In this document: piece after piece, positions 32,162-42,355 of the stretch
How the letters are laid out: the number at the start of each line of letters is the position of its first letter
Numbering within the stretch: position 1 is the stretch's first letter
Assembly (NCBI RefSeq): GCF_003574315.2
Contig: NZ_AP025739.1
Span: 4,278,001-4,342,000 of the forward strand
DNA from: Capsulimonas corticalis
Lineage (GTDB): Bacteria > Armatimonadota > Armatimonadia > Armatimonadales > Capsulimonadaceae
Length of the DNA: 64,000 nt
Reading direction: 5' to 3'
Notes under the pieces: model-generated
The model's input: the letters and a program-made list of their open reading frames with translations, nothing else
The model's database searches: none
What the model was told of the DNA's origin: nothing
Made by a program: the position numbers and the translations under genes

Positions 32162-35100
32162 TCAATATAACGATGGATTGGGACGGCTAATCAGTTTAAC
32201 GATGTTCGCGACTTTGGATGAAGGACGGCGTATGTCATTGCCCCATTTAAACCAAAGGCTGCCGGCGGCGACGAGCATGACCAGGAACGTGAGGGCGAAT
32301 TTGTTGAGAGAGGACCAGCGGATGATCCGGGGAGCCATGAAGTCGAATTTCGGCCGTGTGCGAAAGGATTTAGATCGCTGGCGGTAAACGTATAGCATGC
32401 CCAGGTTTTCGGGCGCGGCGTCGAGGAAGCCGGCGATCAAAGGAGCCCAGGCGAGAAGACTCAAGGCGATTGAGAGAATTGACGTATGTATTGCAGGATT
32501 GGGCCCAAGGCTTTGTACATAGGCGACGAAGTCATTTAGCAAGGAAACGTAGATCGCTATATATATCCAGTCCGTCGCGAGTGAGGCGCCGAAGCGAATG
32601 CTGCGTCGTTTTGCCGGCCACGAGGAAATAATCCGTTCCGCCGCATCGAGTGAAGGAGCAAGCTCCAAGGAGGCGACGCCGGCAGATGCGACTGGCGTAT
32701 TTAGGGGCGCCCCAATAACGGCCATGATCGCCGAAAGGGTAAGCGCTGCGGCGGCCAGGATCCAGATATTGACATGCTGTAAGAATGGAATAACGCTCCA
32801 GGGCGCCGGAAGCGCGTTGTGGCCGAAGTACGTGACACCCAAAGTCAATAATGCGCCTATACCGAGCACCACGGCGGCGCGCTGTAGAATCGCCGGGACT
32901 GATCGTGGCGGGAGTAGCGCTGATATGGCTGTGAGACAGCTGATGAGCAGCAGCAACCCGGCAGCACTCCAACGCCATTCGATATTCTTGGTCGGTTCCG
33001 CCAGCATCCACAGGATGAGCGCGACTGCTCCCGGCAGACAGAGGGATTGCACAAATTTTCGGTTTGATGTGGCCCAGCTAATGATGGCCTCACAAAAGCC
33101 CGCAATGCCGATGGCGATCCATACGGGCGCTTTGTTTGCGCTTGGGAGCGCAAGCACCAGCGCCACGCCGCCGAAGATTATCGTCCATGCGACTGTATGG
33201 ACGGCAACTTCCAGCCGCTTGCCTCCACCGAGAACCGTGAGAAAACCATAAAGCGCTCCAGCGGCGATTCGAAACGGCGCAAGAACATATTTTCGACACA
33301 GGTCGGTTGCAGATTTGCTGACTGGCAATTGCGTAAGGCAGTTATCCAGTACGTTGAGTACGATCAGGATGGCTGCGGCGATGCGACGGATTGAGACAAG
33401 CGGCGGGATATTTATCGCGATCTCTTCTCGGCCAATCGCGTAACCGTTGCTGAAATATCGTTCGATTTCTCCAGGAGACGCCTCATTGGGGGAAGAAGTC
33501 TTTTTTACAATCATCAGGATTGCCGCTGCGGCGACGCGACGGACTTTAAGCAGACCTGGAATATTTGCGGACACGCCATGTCGATCTGTTACTTTTCCTC
33601 TCATGGTATTGTTCGTGTCTGGCTGCGTGAACAAATCTTGCACCATTCTACTTGCCGTACGGCGCATGATCTCAATATTGGATTCGGAGCGTGTTGGAGT
33701 GCTTAGCGTCTGAAGCTGATCGATGATCGTTGAGGCTTCTTGGGCGATCGACAAGATGGGAGTCTGATTGGCGGATGATGCTGCTTCATTATCGTGCGTG
33801 CTTTCCCTAATCTCCTCGTATCGCGTATCGCCATTGCAGCGCCACTGCGCTGCTTCTGATATTGCCTCCGCGAGAGCTTCTGGCACTTCACGTTCAAGAA
33901 TTTCGAGGTGGTGGCGGCGCAGAATCATATCACGAACGAGGTTACGCGATTCCGAATCCACCAGCCCCGTCCGATCCTTGGCATAGTTGCTGGAGAGCCA
34001 TTGTTTGACCGCCGCTTTTACGTCCGCCGTCCAGTACCCGCCGAGTAACACGCCAATCGCATCGGGATCGCTCGTTCCCGTGTCGATGCGGCCTGTGGTG
34101 ATGTAGCGATCGATGGCGCCAAACATCTGGTTGCCCGCCGCTTGTCCTGCGTCCAATATTCGAATCAGGCGAGTTTGCTGGAGCAGCATGTCGGCGAACG
34201 CTCCCGAGGAGTCGAGGCGTCCCCACATGATGTCGTTGACGCGCCAGGAGCGTTTGAGGAAGCCGCCGAGGTTGCCGAGGACGTCGCCGGCGAGCTTGTT
34301 TTTCGCGGTTTCAAAGGAAGCGCCGAGGGTGCAGTCGCGTGGGGTGACGTAGAGAAGCTCGATACGGTCCAGATTGGCGAGGTCGGAGGCGTGTTGGGTA
34401 GGGAAGAGGCGGATATCCAGCGCCTGTAGTCCCTTACCGATCTCTTTGAAATTGCCCACGATTTTCGTCGCCCATTCCAATGCGATCGGCCGTTTGGGAA
34501 CCGGCGCGCCGCAGGGGGACGCCTGCTCGCAGCTGTCCAGCAAGTTTCGGTAATAAGTGATGGACGGCGTAAGGATCAGCGCGGCTTCGCTGACCAGGCG
34601 GTCGATCCGGTCTTCCAGAAGCGCAAGGATGGATTGCTCAGGCGTAAAGCCACTGGGCGGCGACATCTTTTCCTTCGGGTTCAAGAGCTTGCGACAGTTG
34701 TCCTCTGATATCTTTTTGATTTGCCGCGCCTCATATTCCATCGTCCCGGCTTCAGCGTTCGAGGAGCCTTGAGTGGGGGTAGCGGCAGGGTCGAAACTGT
34801 AATTCTCGTTGTTGGTCAGGGACAGTACGTAATAAATATTGTTGACCAGCAGCTTCCAAAGATTGTCGAGGTTATTGTCGACTGCCGAGATCGTCTGCGT
34901 GGCTCCATCGGAATTGCTTTGCTCGGTTTCACTTTGCGTTGTTTTCCCTTGAGAGGATTTTGCGTCTGTGTCCGATTGAGAAACAAGGGCTGTGAATTCG
35001 TCGACATTTACCATGCCGCCCAGCACGCCGACGAGCGTGTTGGCGATGATGTCGGCGAGATCACGAACGTGGTTGATCTGCCGGAGAATGCCCTGCAGTA

Positions 35101-36889
35101 GCTGATATTGTTCATTCCTGCTATCGCCATCGTTTGAGAGATGTGTGAGAAGCTGATTTCGCAGTTCTTGCTCCGTCTTGGGCTTCTGTTCCGCAGCGTT
35201 TTGCGGAGTGTTGTCTGTATTGCTGAAGAGGATATCGGCGAAGTCCGCCTGCGGGAAGATCGCTTCGTAGATCTCCTTAAAAGCGCGTGTGGACTTTCGG
35301 ACGATGTACGTTGGGTCGACAAACTCGATATGGAAGCATCCCTGCTCCCATCCTATCGATGTGGACGTGGCTTCGGTTACCTCAGCTTGGTAGTCGAGAC
35401 AGTTGGCGCGGAGGCGTGCGTATAGGCGAGAGCGGAGGACACGCAGCTGCTGGACGGGGGCTTTGGAGGCGACGTCGGCTTGGTTAGATTGACTGATGGC
35501 AATGTTGTCATCGCTATTCATAGCAGTGTCTTCAATTTTTAAAGCGCGGCTCCAAATACCGATGATCGTATCGCGAAGGACTTGCAGGCAGATTTCGACC
35601 CAGAGGTTTTTGTCCGCCGGGGCGTTCAGGGCCGACCCGTTCGGTGCGAATGTTTTTCGAGCGGCGCTCAGAACTTCCTTGAATTTCAGGGCCTTGGCGT
35701 TGTGTTCGGTAATGGTCGCCAGGCACTCCGTGAGACTCTGACGATGCGGCACATCGAAGTAGAAACCGGTGTTTTGCAGCGCGTTGGGCTTAGCGCCCGC
35801 CGCAACGCCGGACTCGCGGTTTTCCGGCGATGGTTCTACAAAGACGACTTTTCTCAACACCTCCTGAGAGGCCGGGCGGCGCGCAACTTCCTTCAGCACA
35901 AGGTTTAATGGGCGGTTATTGAGAAATCCGCCATCCGACATGTAGACGGGGCGATCGGCTGCGGGCGTCTCAATAATACCGCCCATCAGAACCGGGTCGA
36001 CTTCGGACGGCTCGAAGAGGGCGGGCAGGGAAGAGGTGGTGCGGGCGACGCGGGCGAGACGGTCCGCGACGCCGCGCCGGCGTTCGGGCGCGCTCTCGGC
36101 GGCGGCGGTGCTGGAGTCGCCGGCGCGCGCTTTGGCTTTTGCTTCGCTTTGAGCATCTGTGTCCGTGGGCCTGGCGGCGAGCGGGTGATCGTCGCTGTAG
36201 TCATATCGAAAATGGCTTTGGTTCTGGCGGGGGCGGTGTTTGAATTGGAAGACGCCGGCGTAGTCGTGATTGAAGACCGCTTTGCTGCGGGAATCAAAGT
36301 AGGCTTTTGTCAATGGTTCATAGTATGTGCCGGTGACAAAGAGGTCTAAGTCCGCGTAAACTACGTTCGGCTTTGCTCCTTTGGACGTCTCCCACCAGCC
36401 CGAGGGAACCGTGTATGCCGTTGGATATGGACCTGGCGAGTCGGTTTTGGAGAGTTGCTGGAACAGGCGCTGGACAAGAGGGAAATAGTAGCTTTCCCCC
36501 TTGAGAATAGACGTCACATTCCCGTCTTTAGGATCCTGCAGCAGATTATCGATGTCGGCTCCGCTCACCCAGACGGCGCGCATGGGCTCCAGCTCGGAGC
36601 CGCATGTCAGTGCGGTGCAGAGGCCAACGCCGTTGATGCCGCCAGCGGAGGTGCCGCTGACGATATCAACATAGGCGTGGCTTTGGGTGATGCGTTTGAG
36701 CAGGCCGTACATGCCCAGGCCATGCACCATCCGAAAGAGCTCTTGCGCGACGCCATGTTCGTAGATGGCGAGTGAGGTGCCGCCGACCATGCAGACGGCG
36801 ACGCGGACTTCGCGGACGGGAACCTGAGAGTCTTTGACAATCTGGGCGTCGCCGAGGCTATATCTGTCGATGTTTTTGGCGGATGGCAT
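32162..36889 (-). CDS. Giant patatin-like phospholipase with C-terminal membrane region
   Basis: A 1575-residue protein. The N-terminal ~400 residues are a patatin domain of the 'patatin-related' bacterial type: VRVAVCMVGGTSLAIYEHGV (oxyanion glycine loop), DIVSGTSAGGINGV with the nucleophile Ser81, and VYMSDGGFLNNRPLNL with the catalytic Asp319. Both dyad residues are present, so lipid acyl hydrolase activity is likely. A long charged helical region follows (about 400-1190). The last ~370 residues contain several membrane segments (AIAGFCEAIISWA, LILWMLAEP, WILAAAALTLSAIMAVIGAP, LTFLVMLVAAGSLWFKWG). No signal peptide, so the catalytic domain should be cytoplasmic. The gene sits 31 bases after the secretin-like gene. 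Confidence 0.88.
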   Translation of the reverse strand: MPSAKNIDRYSLGDAQIVKDSQVPVREVRVAVCMVGGTSLAIYEHGVAQELFRMVHGLGMYGLLKRITQSHAYVDIVSGTSAGGINGVGLCTALTCGSELEPMRAVWVSGADIDNLLQDPKDGNVTSILKGESYYFPLVQRLFQQLSKTDSPGPYPTAYTVPSGWWETSKGAKPNVVYADLDLFVTGTYYEPLTKAYFDSRSKAVFNHDYAGVFQFKHRPRQNQSHFRYDYSDDHPLAARPTDTDAQSEAKAKARAGDSSTAAAESAPERRRGVADRLARVARTTSSLPALFEPSEVDPVLMGGIIETPAADRPVYMSDGGFLNNRPLNLVLKEVARRPASQEVLRKVVFVEPSPENRESGVAAGAKPNALQNTGFYFDVPHRQSLTECLATITEHNAKALKFKEVLSAARKTFAPNGSALNAPADKNLWVEICLQVLRDTIIGIWSRALKIEDTAMNSDDNIAISQSNQADVASKAPVQQLRVLRSRLYARLRANCLDYQAEVTEATSTSIGWEQGCFHIEFVDPTYIVRKSTRAFKEIYEAIFPQADFADILFSNTDNTPQNAAEQKPKTEQELRNQLLTHLSNDGDSRNEQYQLLQGILRQINHVRDLADIIANTLVGVLGGMVNVDEFTALVSQSDTDAKSSQGKTTQSETEQSNSDGATQTISAVDNNLDNLWKLLVNNIYYVLSLTNNENYSFDPAATPTQGSSNAEAGTMEYEARQIKKISEDNCRKLLNPKEKMSPPSGFTPEQSILALLEDRIDRLVSEAALILTPSITYYRNLLDSCEQASPCGAPVPKRPIALEWATKIVGNFKEIGKGLQALDIRLFPTQHASDLANLDRIELLYVTPRDCTLGASFETAKNKLAGDVLGNLGGFLKRSWRVNDIMWGRLDSSGAFADMLLQQTRLIRILDAGQAAGNQMFGAIDRYITTGRIDTGTSDPDAIGVLLGGYWTADVKAAVKQWLSSNYAKDRTGLVDSESRNLVRDMILRRHHLEILEREVPEALAEAISEAAQWRCNGDTRYEEIRESTHDNEAASSANQTPILSIAQEASTIIDQLQTLSTPTRSESNIEIMRRTASRMVQDLFTQPDTNNTMRGKVTDRHGVSANIPGLLKVRRVAAAAILMIVKKTSSPNEASPGEIERYFSNGYAIGREEIAINIPPLVSIRRIAAAILIVLNVLDNCLTQLPVSKSATDLCRKYVLAPFRIAAGALYGFLTVLGGGKRLEVAVHTVAWTIIFGGVALVLALPSANKAPVWIAIGIAGFCEAIISWATSNRKFVQSLCLPGAVALILWMLAEPTKNIEWRWSAAGLLLLISCLTAISALLPPRSVPAILQRAAVVLGIGALLTLGVTYFGHNALPAPWSVIPFLQHVNIWILAAAALTLSAIMAVIGAPLNTPVASAGVASLELAPSLDAAERIISSWPAKRRSIRFGASLATDWIYIAIYVSLLNDFVAYVQSLGPNPAIHTSILSIALSLLAWAPLIAGFLDAAPENLGMLYVYRQRSKSFRTRPKFDFMAPRIIRWSSLNKFALTFLVMLVAAGSLWFKWGNDIRRPSSKVANIVKLISRPNPSLY

Positions 36890-36920
36890 TCACGTTCCTC
36901 CACTATGGCCGCTACTTGGT

Positions 36921-39900
36921 TTACTTGCCGTAAATCGCCGGCGGAGGCGGGGCCAGAGTTCGCCCCTTGATGATGGTGCGATGATTATTATAAATCGTTG
37001 TTTTTTCGTTATGGTTGATGACGGTCTCGGACAATACCGGGTGGTTGATATTGATGTGATTGTTCATCGTGTTCACTAATGGATCGATGAGAGGAGCTGG
37101 CGCTTTCTCTGGATCGGGTGTCGCAGCTGTCGGAGGCTGGAGGTCTAGTGGCGCTCGCGGATCGATGTCTTCGCGCGGGTTTTCGTCGGTGAGCAAACCG
37201 ACGATGTCCCCGACGGTGGGATAGATGCTGGTTTGGGCAAAGATTAGACTTTCCTGCTGCGTGGACTTTACACCGCCTGTTCGTGTGAAGTAGCCGATGA
37301 TGGGCAAATCTTTGAGAAGCGGCAGGCGATTCAGGCCGGGAATGCCGCCAGCTTTTTGTTCGGGGACGCCGACCTGAGAGTTCGCCTGAAATCGTGAGAT
37401 TTCTCGAAACTCTAAGTTGGTGAGCTGAACTTCGGTGTTGACGGCGTGCCGTTCGACACGGGGGATCTGAGCGCTGACAGTGCCATCTGGCTCAGTGAGC
37501 CGTGTGGAGGCGATGAAGTCGAACTTGAAACGCAGGGCTTGTCCCGAAGGGTCGAAGATGGGCGTGACCTGGAACATGTTGCCGGTGTTGACGCTGTAAA
37601 TCTCTCCCTTGGGCTGCTGCGGCTGCGCGGCGAGATCGCCGAGAAGGCTCACAACGCCGGCGAGCCGCCAGGCGTTTGTCTTCGAGATGTTTGTGAAGAT
37701 ATTGCTCAGGCCGCCGATGGCGAATGGAACCGTGACATTGAGTTTGGCGGCTCGCTGGTCTTCTATATATTGCTGGGCGATCTGACCGAGCTGCTGAGCG
37801 GAATCGAGAACGTTGTCGTCGGCGGGAAGCTGCGGATTCGCGGTGGCCGACGGGTCTAGCCTCGCGACAAGACGATTGGTGCAGAGCAGCGATTCGCGCT
37901 GAATGACGCCGAACTGCACGTCGGAAATGTGCGTTTCGTATTGAAGCTGCCATAGGGCGGGCTGGACGAAGTAGTGATCGAGGTCATCTTCGGCGACGAT
38001 GATCATGCGCTTGATCATGTCATCGGCGGCCGCAACGCGCGGAGTTGCGGATGATAGAGCGTTACGCTGCCAGGTGAGTTTGGTCAGCTCCCAGGCGTTT
38101 TGATCGAACTGATGGGCGACATCAGTCCCTAAAGCGACAAAGTTGCTTTGGTCGAGAGGAGGGGTGTGCGACGCTCCAGCGCTGAGCACTTCCAATCCTT
38201 TATTGAACCAATCGCCGGGGAGGATCTTTGCGCTCAAGGCTTTATTCTGAGACGCGATTTGTTTCTCGTTGAGCCATCCGACCAGGGGGATATATTGCAG
38301 GCGCAATAGCTGTGACGCCTGAGTTTTATCTGGGACGGTGTTTGGGATATCCGATATCTGCCGCAGGATACGACGCACTTCCATGGCGGCCGACGCACGG
38401 ACTTTGACCTGAAGCGCGGAGAGGATTTCGAGCTGGTTGCTGGTCATCTCATGGTTGTTGTCTTCGGACGGAACGCGTGTGGCGAGCGCTCCGAAGATGG
38501 TTCTGGGGAACGAGGGGTAGGCGCCGGTCGATCCATTGGAATGAAGTCCAGTTCCGAGAACCTGTTCATCTCCATACTGGGCGCCCAGATCGTCGATAAA
38601 TGATCGAAGCGCGACCTGTGAATTGGATGCCGCTGAGTTGGGATAAGCGTCGTTAAGCTCTAGCAGGAAGTTTCTCAGAATATTTTCACGAGATCGACGC
38701 TTGCCCAGACTCAGCTCGAAGAGAATCTCGCCGAGCGTCGTTCCGCGCGCGGGGTCGGGCAGGGTAAGGCGTGTGAGTCGCGAGAGTGATGCAAGCTGAT
38801 CTCCTTGCGGCAGAGTCTTGAGAATGCAGCAGTCATCGTCGCTTGCTGTCAATCGATCCTCTGGTACGTAAATGCCGTCGGGATTTTCCTCGCAACGCAC
38901 TCCGAGTCGATGGTGTAGCGCCCAGATAATTTCATCGAATTTTCGCTCAACGAGGGTTTCCCGTTCGGGTACTCGCACTGTCGCCCATTGATCCGCCAAT
39001 TCGTCTCGATGACCGCTTTTGAGTTCGAAAATATTATCGTACGCTGTAGAATTTGCCTGGCTATGAATCAACTGCGCGATTTCTGCGGCGCGCTCTTTCA
39101 GGCAATCGATTTCTTTCGCGCATGTGAATGTGTCCCAAGGGGCAATTGTGAATTCTTTCACCAGATAATGACGCTGCCGAGGGGCCATCTCCAATGCATC
39201 GAGGGCGTGCTGGAAATACATTCCTCCGCGACGCAGGCTTTGTTCTCGGGCCGCCTCATATCTGCTTTTTTTTGCCTTGTCTTTGATTTCGTTCGCGGCG
39301 ATGTCGCTGTAGCGGGCTTTTGCGTAGTAGTCGCGAGCAAGGCGGAAATCGACGAGAGCGGTGGCGAGATGTTCGGTGTCCGCGGGGATGTCGACTGGGT
39401 AGCCGAGCGCTTTGCGGATTTCGTCGGGATAGTAGTAGTAGCGAGCCAGTCGGTCGATCAGGCCCTGTGACGTTTCGGAATTGTCGAGCGGAGGAGACAG
39501 CGGCAATCCCGTTTTGCTATCGTTCGTTTTTAAGTAGTCATACGCCTGGTGTGTAGCTTCGTAAGTGATGGCTTCGACGTGGTTGACTTCGGCGTTGACG
39601 CTGTCGCGTAGAAGATCCTGGACGAGGGTAAGATTTCCGCGCAGATCGCGCAGTGTGCTGTCGATCCAGAACAAGGCGTTGTTCATTTTGTTCGTGTTGG
39701 AGCCGTTGAGCTGCATGCTCCAAAGGCTGATGCGGGCTTGCGGGGCGGGTTTGTCAAAGCCGGCGATCATTTCCTTGACATCATCGATATCACTCTGGAG
39801 GCCGCGCAGGAAGATCGTCTTGCTGTCTGGGTAGGCGAAAATGATGACGCGGTGTGCAGGATCGTTGCTGGAGACATCGGCGGGGGCGAAGTAATAGGGC

Positions 39901-41774
39901 GTGTTGTCCCGGAAGTCGACAAAGGCGTCGGAGGCTTGCTGAGCCAATATCTCGTTTTGCTTGCGCGTGGCGGCGACGGTAATTTGTGCTTGATGCAGAG
40001 TATCGGTGGCGACTTGCAGTTTGAGCGGGAGCGCGCTTTGCTCGTCCTGCAGGCTTTGTTTGTCCTGAGCGGCTTGCGTGGCGGCGGTTTGCGCGGCGTC
40101 GCGCACGGCTCCTTGCGCGGTTTGCTGGGCTTTGAGATCATTGTCTTGCGCCGTGAGATTGTCTTTGACGGCTTGCGTGAGAGTGGTGTTCTGAAGCTGT
40201 GTGCTGATGGCTGCCTCTTGTTTGGTGACGCGGTCGTACTCTGCCTGAGCGAGCGCGGCGCGGCGGGTCTGGGCGGCGGCGGTGGCGTTGACTTGCTGGA
40301 TCTCAGCGATCACTGCCTGTTTGCGTGCCCGGAGGTCGTTGATTGCGGCGATCTGCCCTGCGAGATCAGCGTCGGCTTGCGTGAGAGCGTCGCGTGTCTT
40401 TCGGACGAGAGCCGGACCGTTGGTCGCATCTTTGTTGAAGATATCCGCAGACGTGTTGAGCGCCTTGACAATACGAGGCACGTCGGTGAAGTAGTAGAGA
40501 CTTACCTGATCCTGGACAAAGTTCTGGACATCACCGGCGAGCGCATCGGAGAGACGCAACAGTGACGCCGCTTCGTTTGTCTGGGCGCTGTCTAAATTGA
40601 CGGCGATGGCCGTGTTGGCGTCCTTCATGGCGACGCCTTGCGCTGTCCACAATTTATTGAGTGGAATCCAAGAACTGACAATTGTGCGGCATGTGTCGAT
40701 GGCGGTTCGGGCGTCGGCTATTTCATTCGCTGTTTCTGGGATTTTCCGAACATCCGGGGGCAATTTTAGCTGCTCCTTGACCTTGGCTGTCAATTGGTCC
40801 AGTTTGTTAGCATGGTCATTCAGATCGGTGACAATGAGCGCTGGCATAGTGGGCAAGGCGGGGATGATAGTAAGGACTTTGGGTTTGAGTTTCGCGATGG
40901 CGGCGTCATAGTTAGACGATGAGGCGTTCGTCGCCGCCGCTTTGAAAAACGCGCTGGCTTGCTGAGTGAGCAGCACGCGTCTCTGTTCTTCATCGTAAAT
41001 TGGTTTGAGGGCGACCACAAGGCCGTCGCGCAGGGTGGGGATATCTGTCGATTTTAAGAAGTCGTCGGAATAAATGGCGACGCCATGAGTGGTGAGGGCG
41101 CTGAGGTTGCCGTCTAAGCTGGCGACGAGGGCGGTGGCGTAGTCCGCGCCTCCCGCGACTTTTGTGAGAAGAATGGTTTTCGCGTCCACGCCGACGATGC
41201 TCGTGGTAATGTCTGCTTGAAGCGCTTTGATATCTTTGACGATCGTGGTTGCGTTGTCAACGGCTGCTTGCTGCGCAGCGGTGAGATTGTGCCCGGTGCT
41301 TACGACGGCCGCAGCTTTGGTGAGTGCGTCTGCGTGAGATATAGCTTCATCGGCGGGCGGCGCGGCGGAGTAGGCGACGAGTGCGCCGTTCAGCGCGTTG
41401 ATATCCTTCGCCGCGACTTGCGGAATGGTGGTGAGCGCCTTGGCGGCGCCGCCGAGTTTGTCGATGGTGTTTGCGGTGGCGTCAAGATCCGGCGTGGCGG
41501 CGGGCATTGCGGCGATGACGGCTTTGGCGGCGTCGCGCTGGATTTTGGCGATATTGTAGGCGTCCTGCGCCGCCTTTGTTTCTGTGGCGAGGGTCGCGAG
41601 ATCGGCTGCAGCGGGCGGTGTCGGCGCAGGAGCTGCGGCTGGAGCTTCTGCTGGAGCAGGCGCATCGGCGGCTTGAGCGCTGATATGCGGCGCAATAAGA
41701 GCGGTGGCGACAAGTACGGCGGTTCCGGTATTTCGGAATTGGGACTTGCGATGTTTGCGAATGGATTTAGACAC
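36921..41774 (-). CDS. Secretin-like giant exported protein
   Basis: A 1617-residue exported protein. The signal peptide (VLVATALIAPHISAQA) is followed by an Ala/Pro-rich stretch, a long helical part with a clear coiled coil (about 490-640, e.g. EQSALPLKLQVATD region), and then PDSKTIFLRGLQSDIDDVKE, MIAGFDKPAPQARISLW, the pattern of a secretin N-domain. The C-terminal ~180 residues (FQVTPIFDPSGQALRFKFDF, EFREISRFQANSQVG, LPLLKDLPIIGYFTRTGG, ESLIFAQTSIYPTVGD) match the secretin core logic of GspD/PilQ. The family assignment is by motif style. First gene of the four-gene operon; divergent from the sedolisin gene. Confidence 0.75.
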   Translation of the reverse strand: MSKSIRKHRKSQFRNTGTAVLVATALIAPHISAQAADAPAPAEAPAAAPAPTPPAAADLATLATETKAAQDAYNIAKIQRDAAKAVIAAMPAATPDLDATANTIDKLGGAAKALTTIPQVAAKDINALNGALVAYSAAPPADEAISHADALTKAAAVVSTGHNLTAAQQAAVDNATTIVKDIKALQADITTSIVGVDAKTILLTKVAGGADYATALVASLDGNLSALTTHGVAIYSDDFLKSTDIPTLRDGLVVALKPIYDEEQRRVLLTQQASAFFKAAATNASSSNYDAAIAKLKPKVLTIIPALPTMPALIVTDLNDHANKLDQLTAKVKEQLKLPPDVRKIPETANEIADARTAIDTCRTIVSSWIPLNKLWTAQGVAMKDANTAIAVNLDSAQTNEAASLLRLSDALAGDVQNFVQDQVSLYYFTDVPRIVKALNTSADIFNKDATNGPALVRKTRDALTQADADLAGQIAAINDLRARKQAVIAEIQQVNATAAAQTRRAALAQAEYDRVTKQEAAISTQLQNTTLTQAVKDNLTAQDNDLKAQQTAQGAVRDAAQTAATQAAQDKQSLQDEQSALPLKLQVATDTLHQAQITVAATRKQNEILAQQASDAFVDFRDNTPYYFAPADVSSNDPAHRVIIFAYPDSKTIFLRGLQSDIDDVKEMIAGFDKPAPQARISLWSMQLNGSNTNKMNNALFWIDSTLRDLRGNLTLVQDLLRDSVNAEVNHVEAITYEATHQAYDYLKTNDSKTGLPLSPPLDNSETSQGLIDRLARYYYYPDEIRKALGYPVDIPADTEHLATALVDFRLARDYYAKARYSDIAANEIKDKAKKSRYEAAREQSLRRGGMYFQHALDALEMAPRQRHYLVKEFTIAPWDTFTCAKEIDCLKERAAEIAQLIHSQANSTAYDNIFELKSGHRDELADQWATVRVPERETLVERKFDEIIWALHHRLGVRCEENPDGIYVPEDRLTASDDDCCILKTLPQGDQLASLSRLTRLTLPDPARGTTLGEILFELSLGKRRSRENILRNFLLELNDAYPNSAASNSQVALRSFIDDLGAQYGDEQVLGTGLHSNGSTGAYPSFPRTIFGALATRVPSEDNNHEMTSNQLEILSALQVKVRASAAMEVRRILRQISDIPNTVPDKTQASQLLRLQYIPLVGWLNEKQIASQNKALSAKILPGDWFNKGLEVLSAGASHTPPLDQSNFVALGTDVAHQFDQNAWELTKLTWQRNALSSATPRVAAADDMIKRMIIVAEDDLDHYFVQPALWQLQYETHISDVQFGVIQRESLLCTNRLVARLDPSATANPQLPADDNVLDSAQQLGQIAQQYIEDQRAAKLNVTVPFAIGGLSNIFTNISKTNAWRLAGVVSLLGDLAAQPQQPKGEIYSVNTGNMFQVTPIFDPSGQALRFKFDFIASTRLTEPDGTVSAQIPRVERHAVNTEVQLTNLEFREISRFQANSQVGVPEQKAGGIPGLNRLPLLKDLPIIGYFTRTGGVKSTQQESLIFAQTSIYPTVGDIVGLLTDENPREDIDPRAPLDLQPPTAATPDPEKAPAPLIDPLVNTMNNHININHPVLSETVINHNEKTTIYNNHRTIIKGRTLAPPPPAIYGK

Positions 41775-41941
41775 GCTGATCTCCTGATATAAACGCCGAG
41801 ATATTTACCGTAATTTTAGTGGCGCGTCGCTCAGATCGCAATATCATTTTCTGATATATTTATCGCTGTCTGAGAATACAATTACTAATGGCGCTGCGAG
41901 AAAGTTTGCCATTTTTAATGGCCTTCCGCCTATTGGCGTAA

Positions 41942-42082
41942 CCAAAAATTAGGCAAAAACCGCTGGAAGAGCTCTGGGACGGCGAATTCTGGCCCGATGG
42001 TTTTTGTGTTGCGATGGTCGGTGAGTGCAACAATTGGGAAATCGTTGCCAAGTATGTCAAAAGTAGGATCAGGTCTCTGTGA
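41942..42082 (+). pseudogene. C-terminal remnant of an IS200/IS605-type TnpA (Y1 transposase)
   Basis: After a stop codon the frame encodes PLEELWDGEFWPDGFCVAMV and then NNWEIVAKYVKSRIRSL, resembling the end of Y1-family transposases (L-W-x-x-G-[FY]-F-V-x-x-V-G, later [IV]-x-x-Y-[IV]). The catalytic HUH and Tyr parts are missing. A small GAGGC/GCCTC hairpin follows. It occupies part of the 580-bp gap between the secretin-like and sedolisin genes; the rest of that gap is AT-rich near 41.8-41.95 kb and presumably holds the divergent promoters. Confidence 0.4.
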
Positions 42083-42355
42083 AAAACCAAGAGGCGGTTG
42101 CCTCGGACCTTTCCAAAGAGTCCTATCGCGCTTAGCCGATCCGCGCTATTCTATCCTTACGAAACATAGGCGGTTGTATCGAATTCGTTACAGTCGGAAT
42201 TGCTGACAATGAGTGTTTCAAATCGCTCTGATGGCGTGTAACATCCTGTCTTTTGCTTGCTATCTCACTGCGGGATGGTGGATGTATCGAGCAGATAGCG
42301 ACCGATGGCTCGTCTGATCCCCATATAGATAAATGTCATTCAACAGGAGTACACA

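Noticed and set aside
39738-40565. 275-codon plus-strand frame and similar long frames opposite 16.6-17.5, 36-41 and 50-51 kb
   Set aside because: They lie antisense to long genes with clear domains and are Arg/Gly/Ser- or Leu/Val-rich without motifs; they are by-products of GC-rich codon usage.
36921-41774. A classical type II or type IV pilus secretion operon
   Set aside because: Only a secretin-like product is present; no assembly ATPase, platform protein or prepilin peptidase accompanies it, and its partners are not secretion genes.
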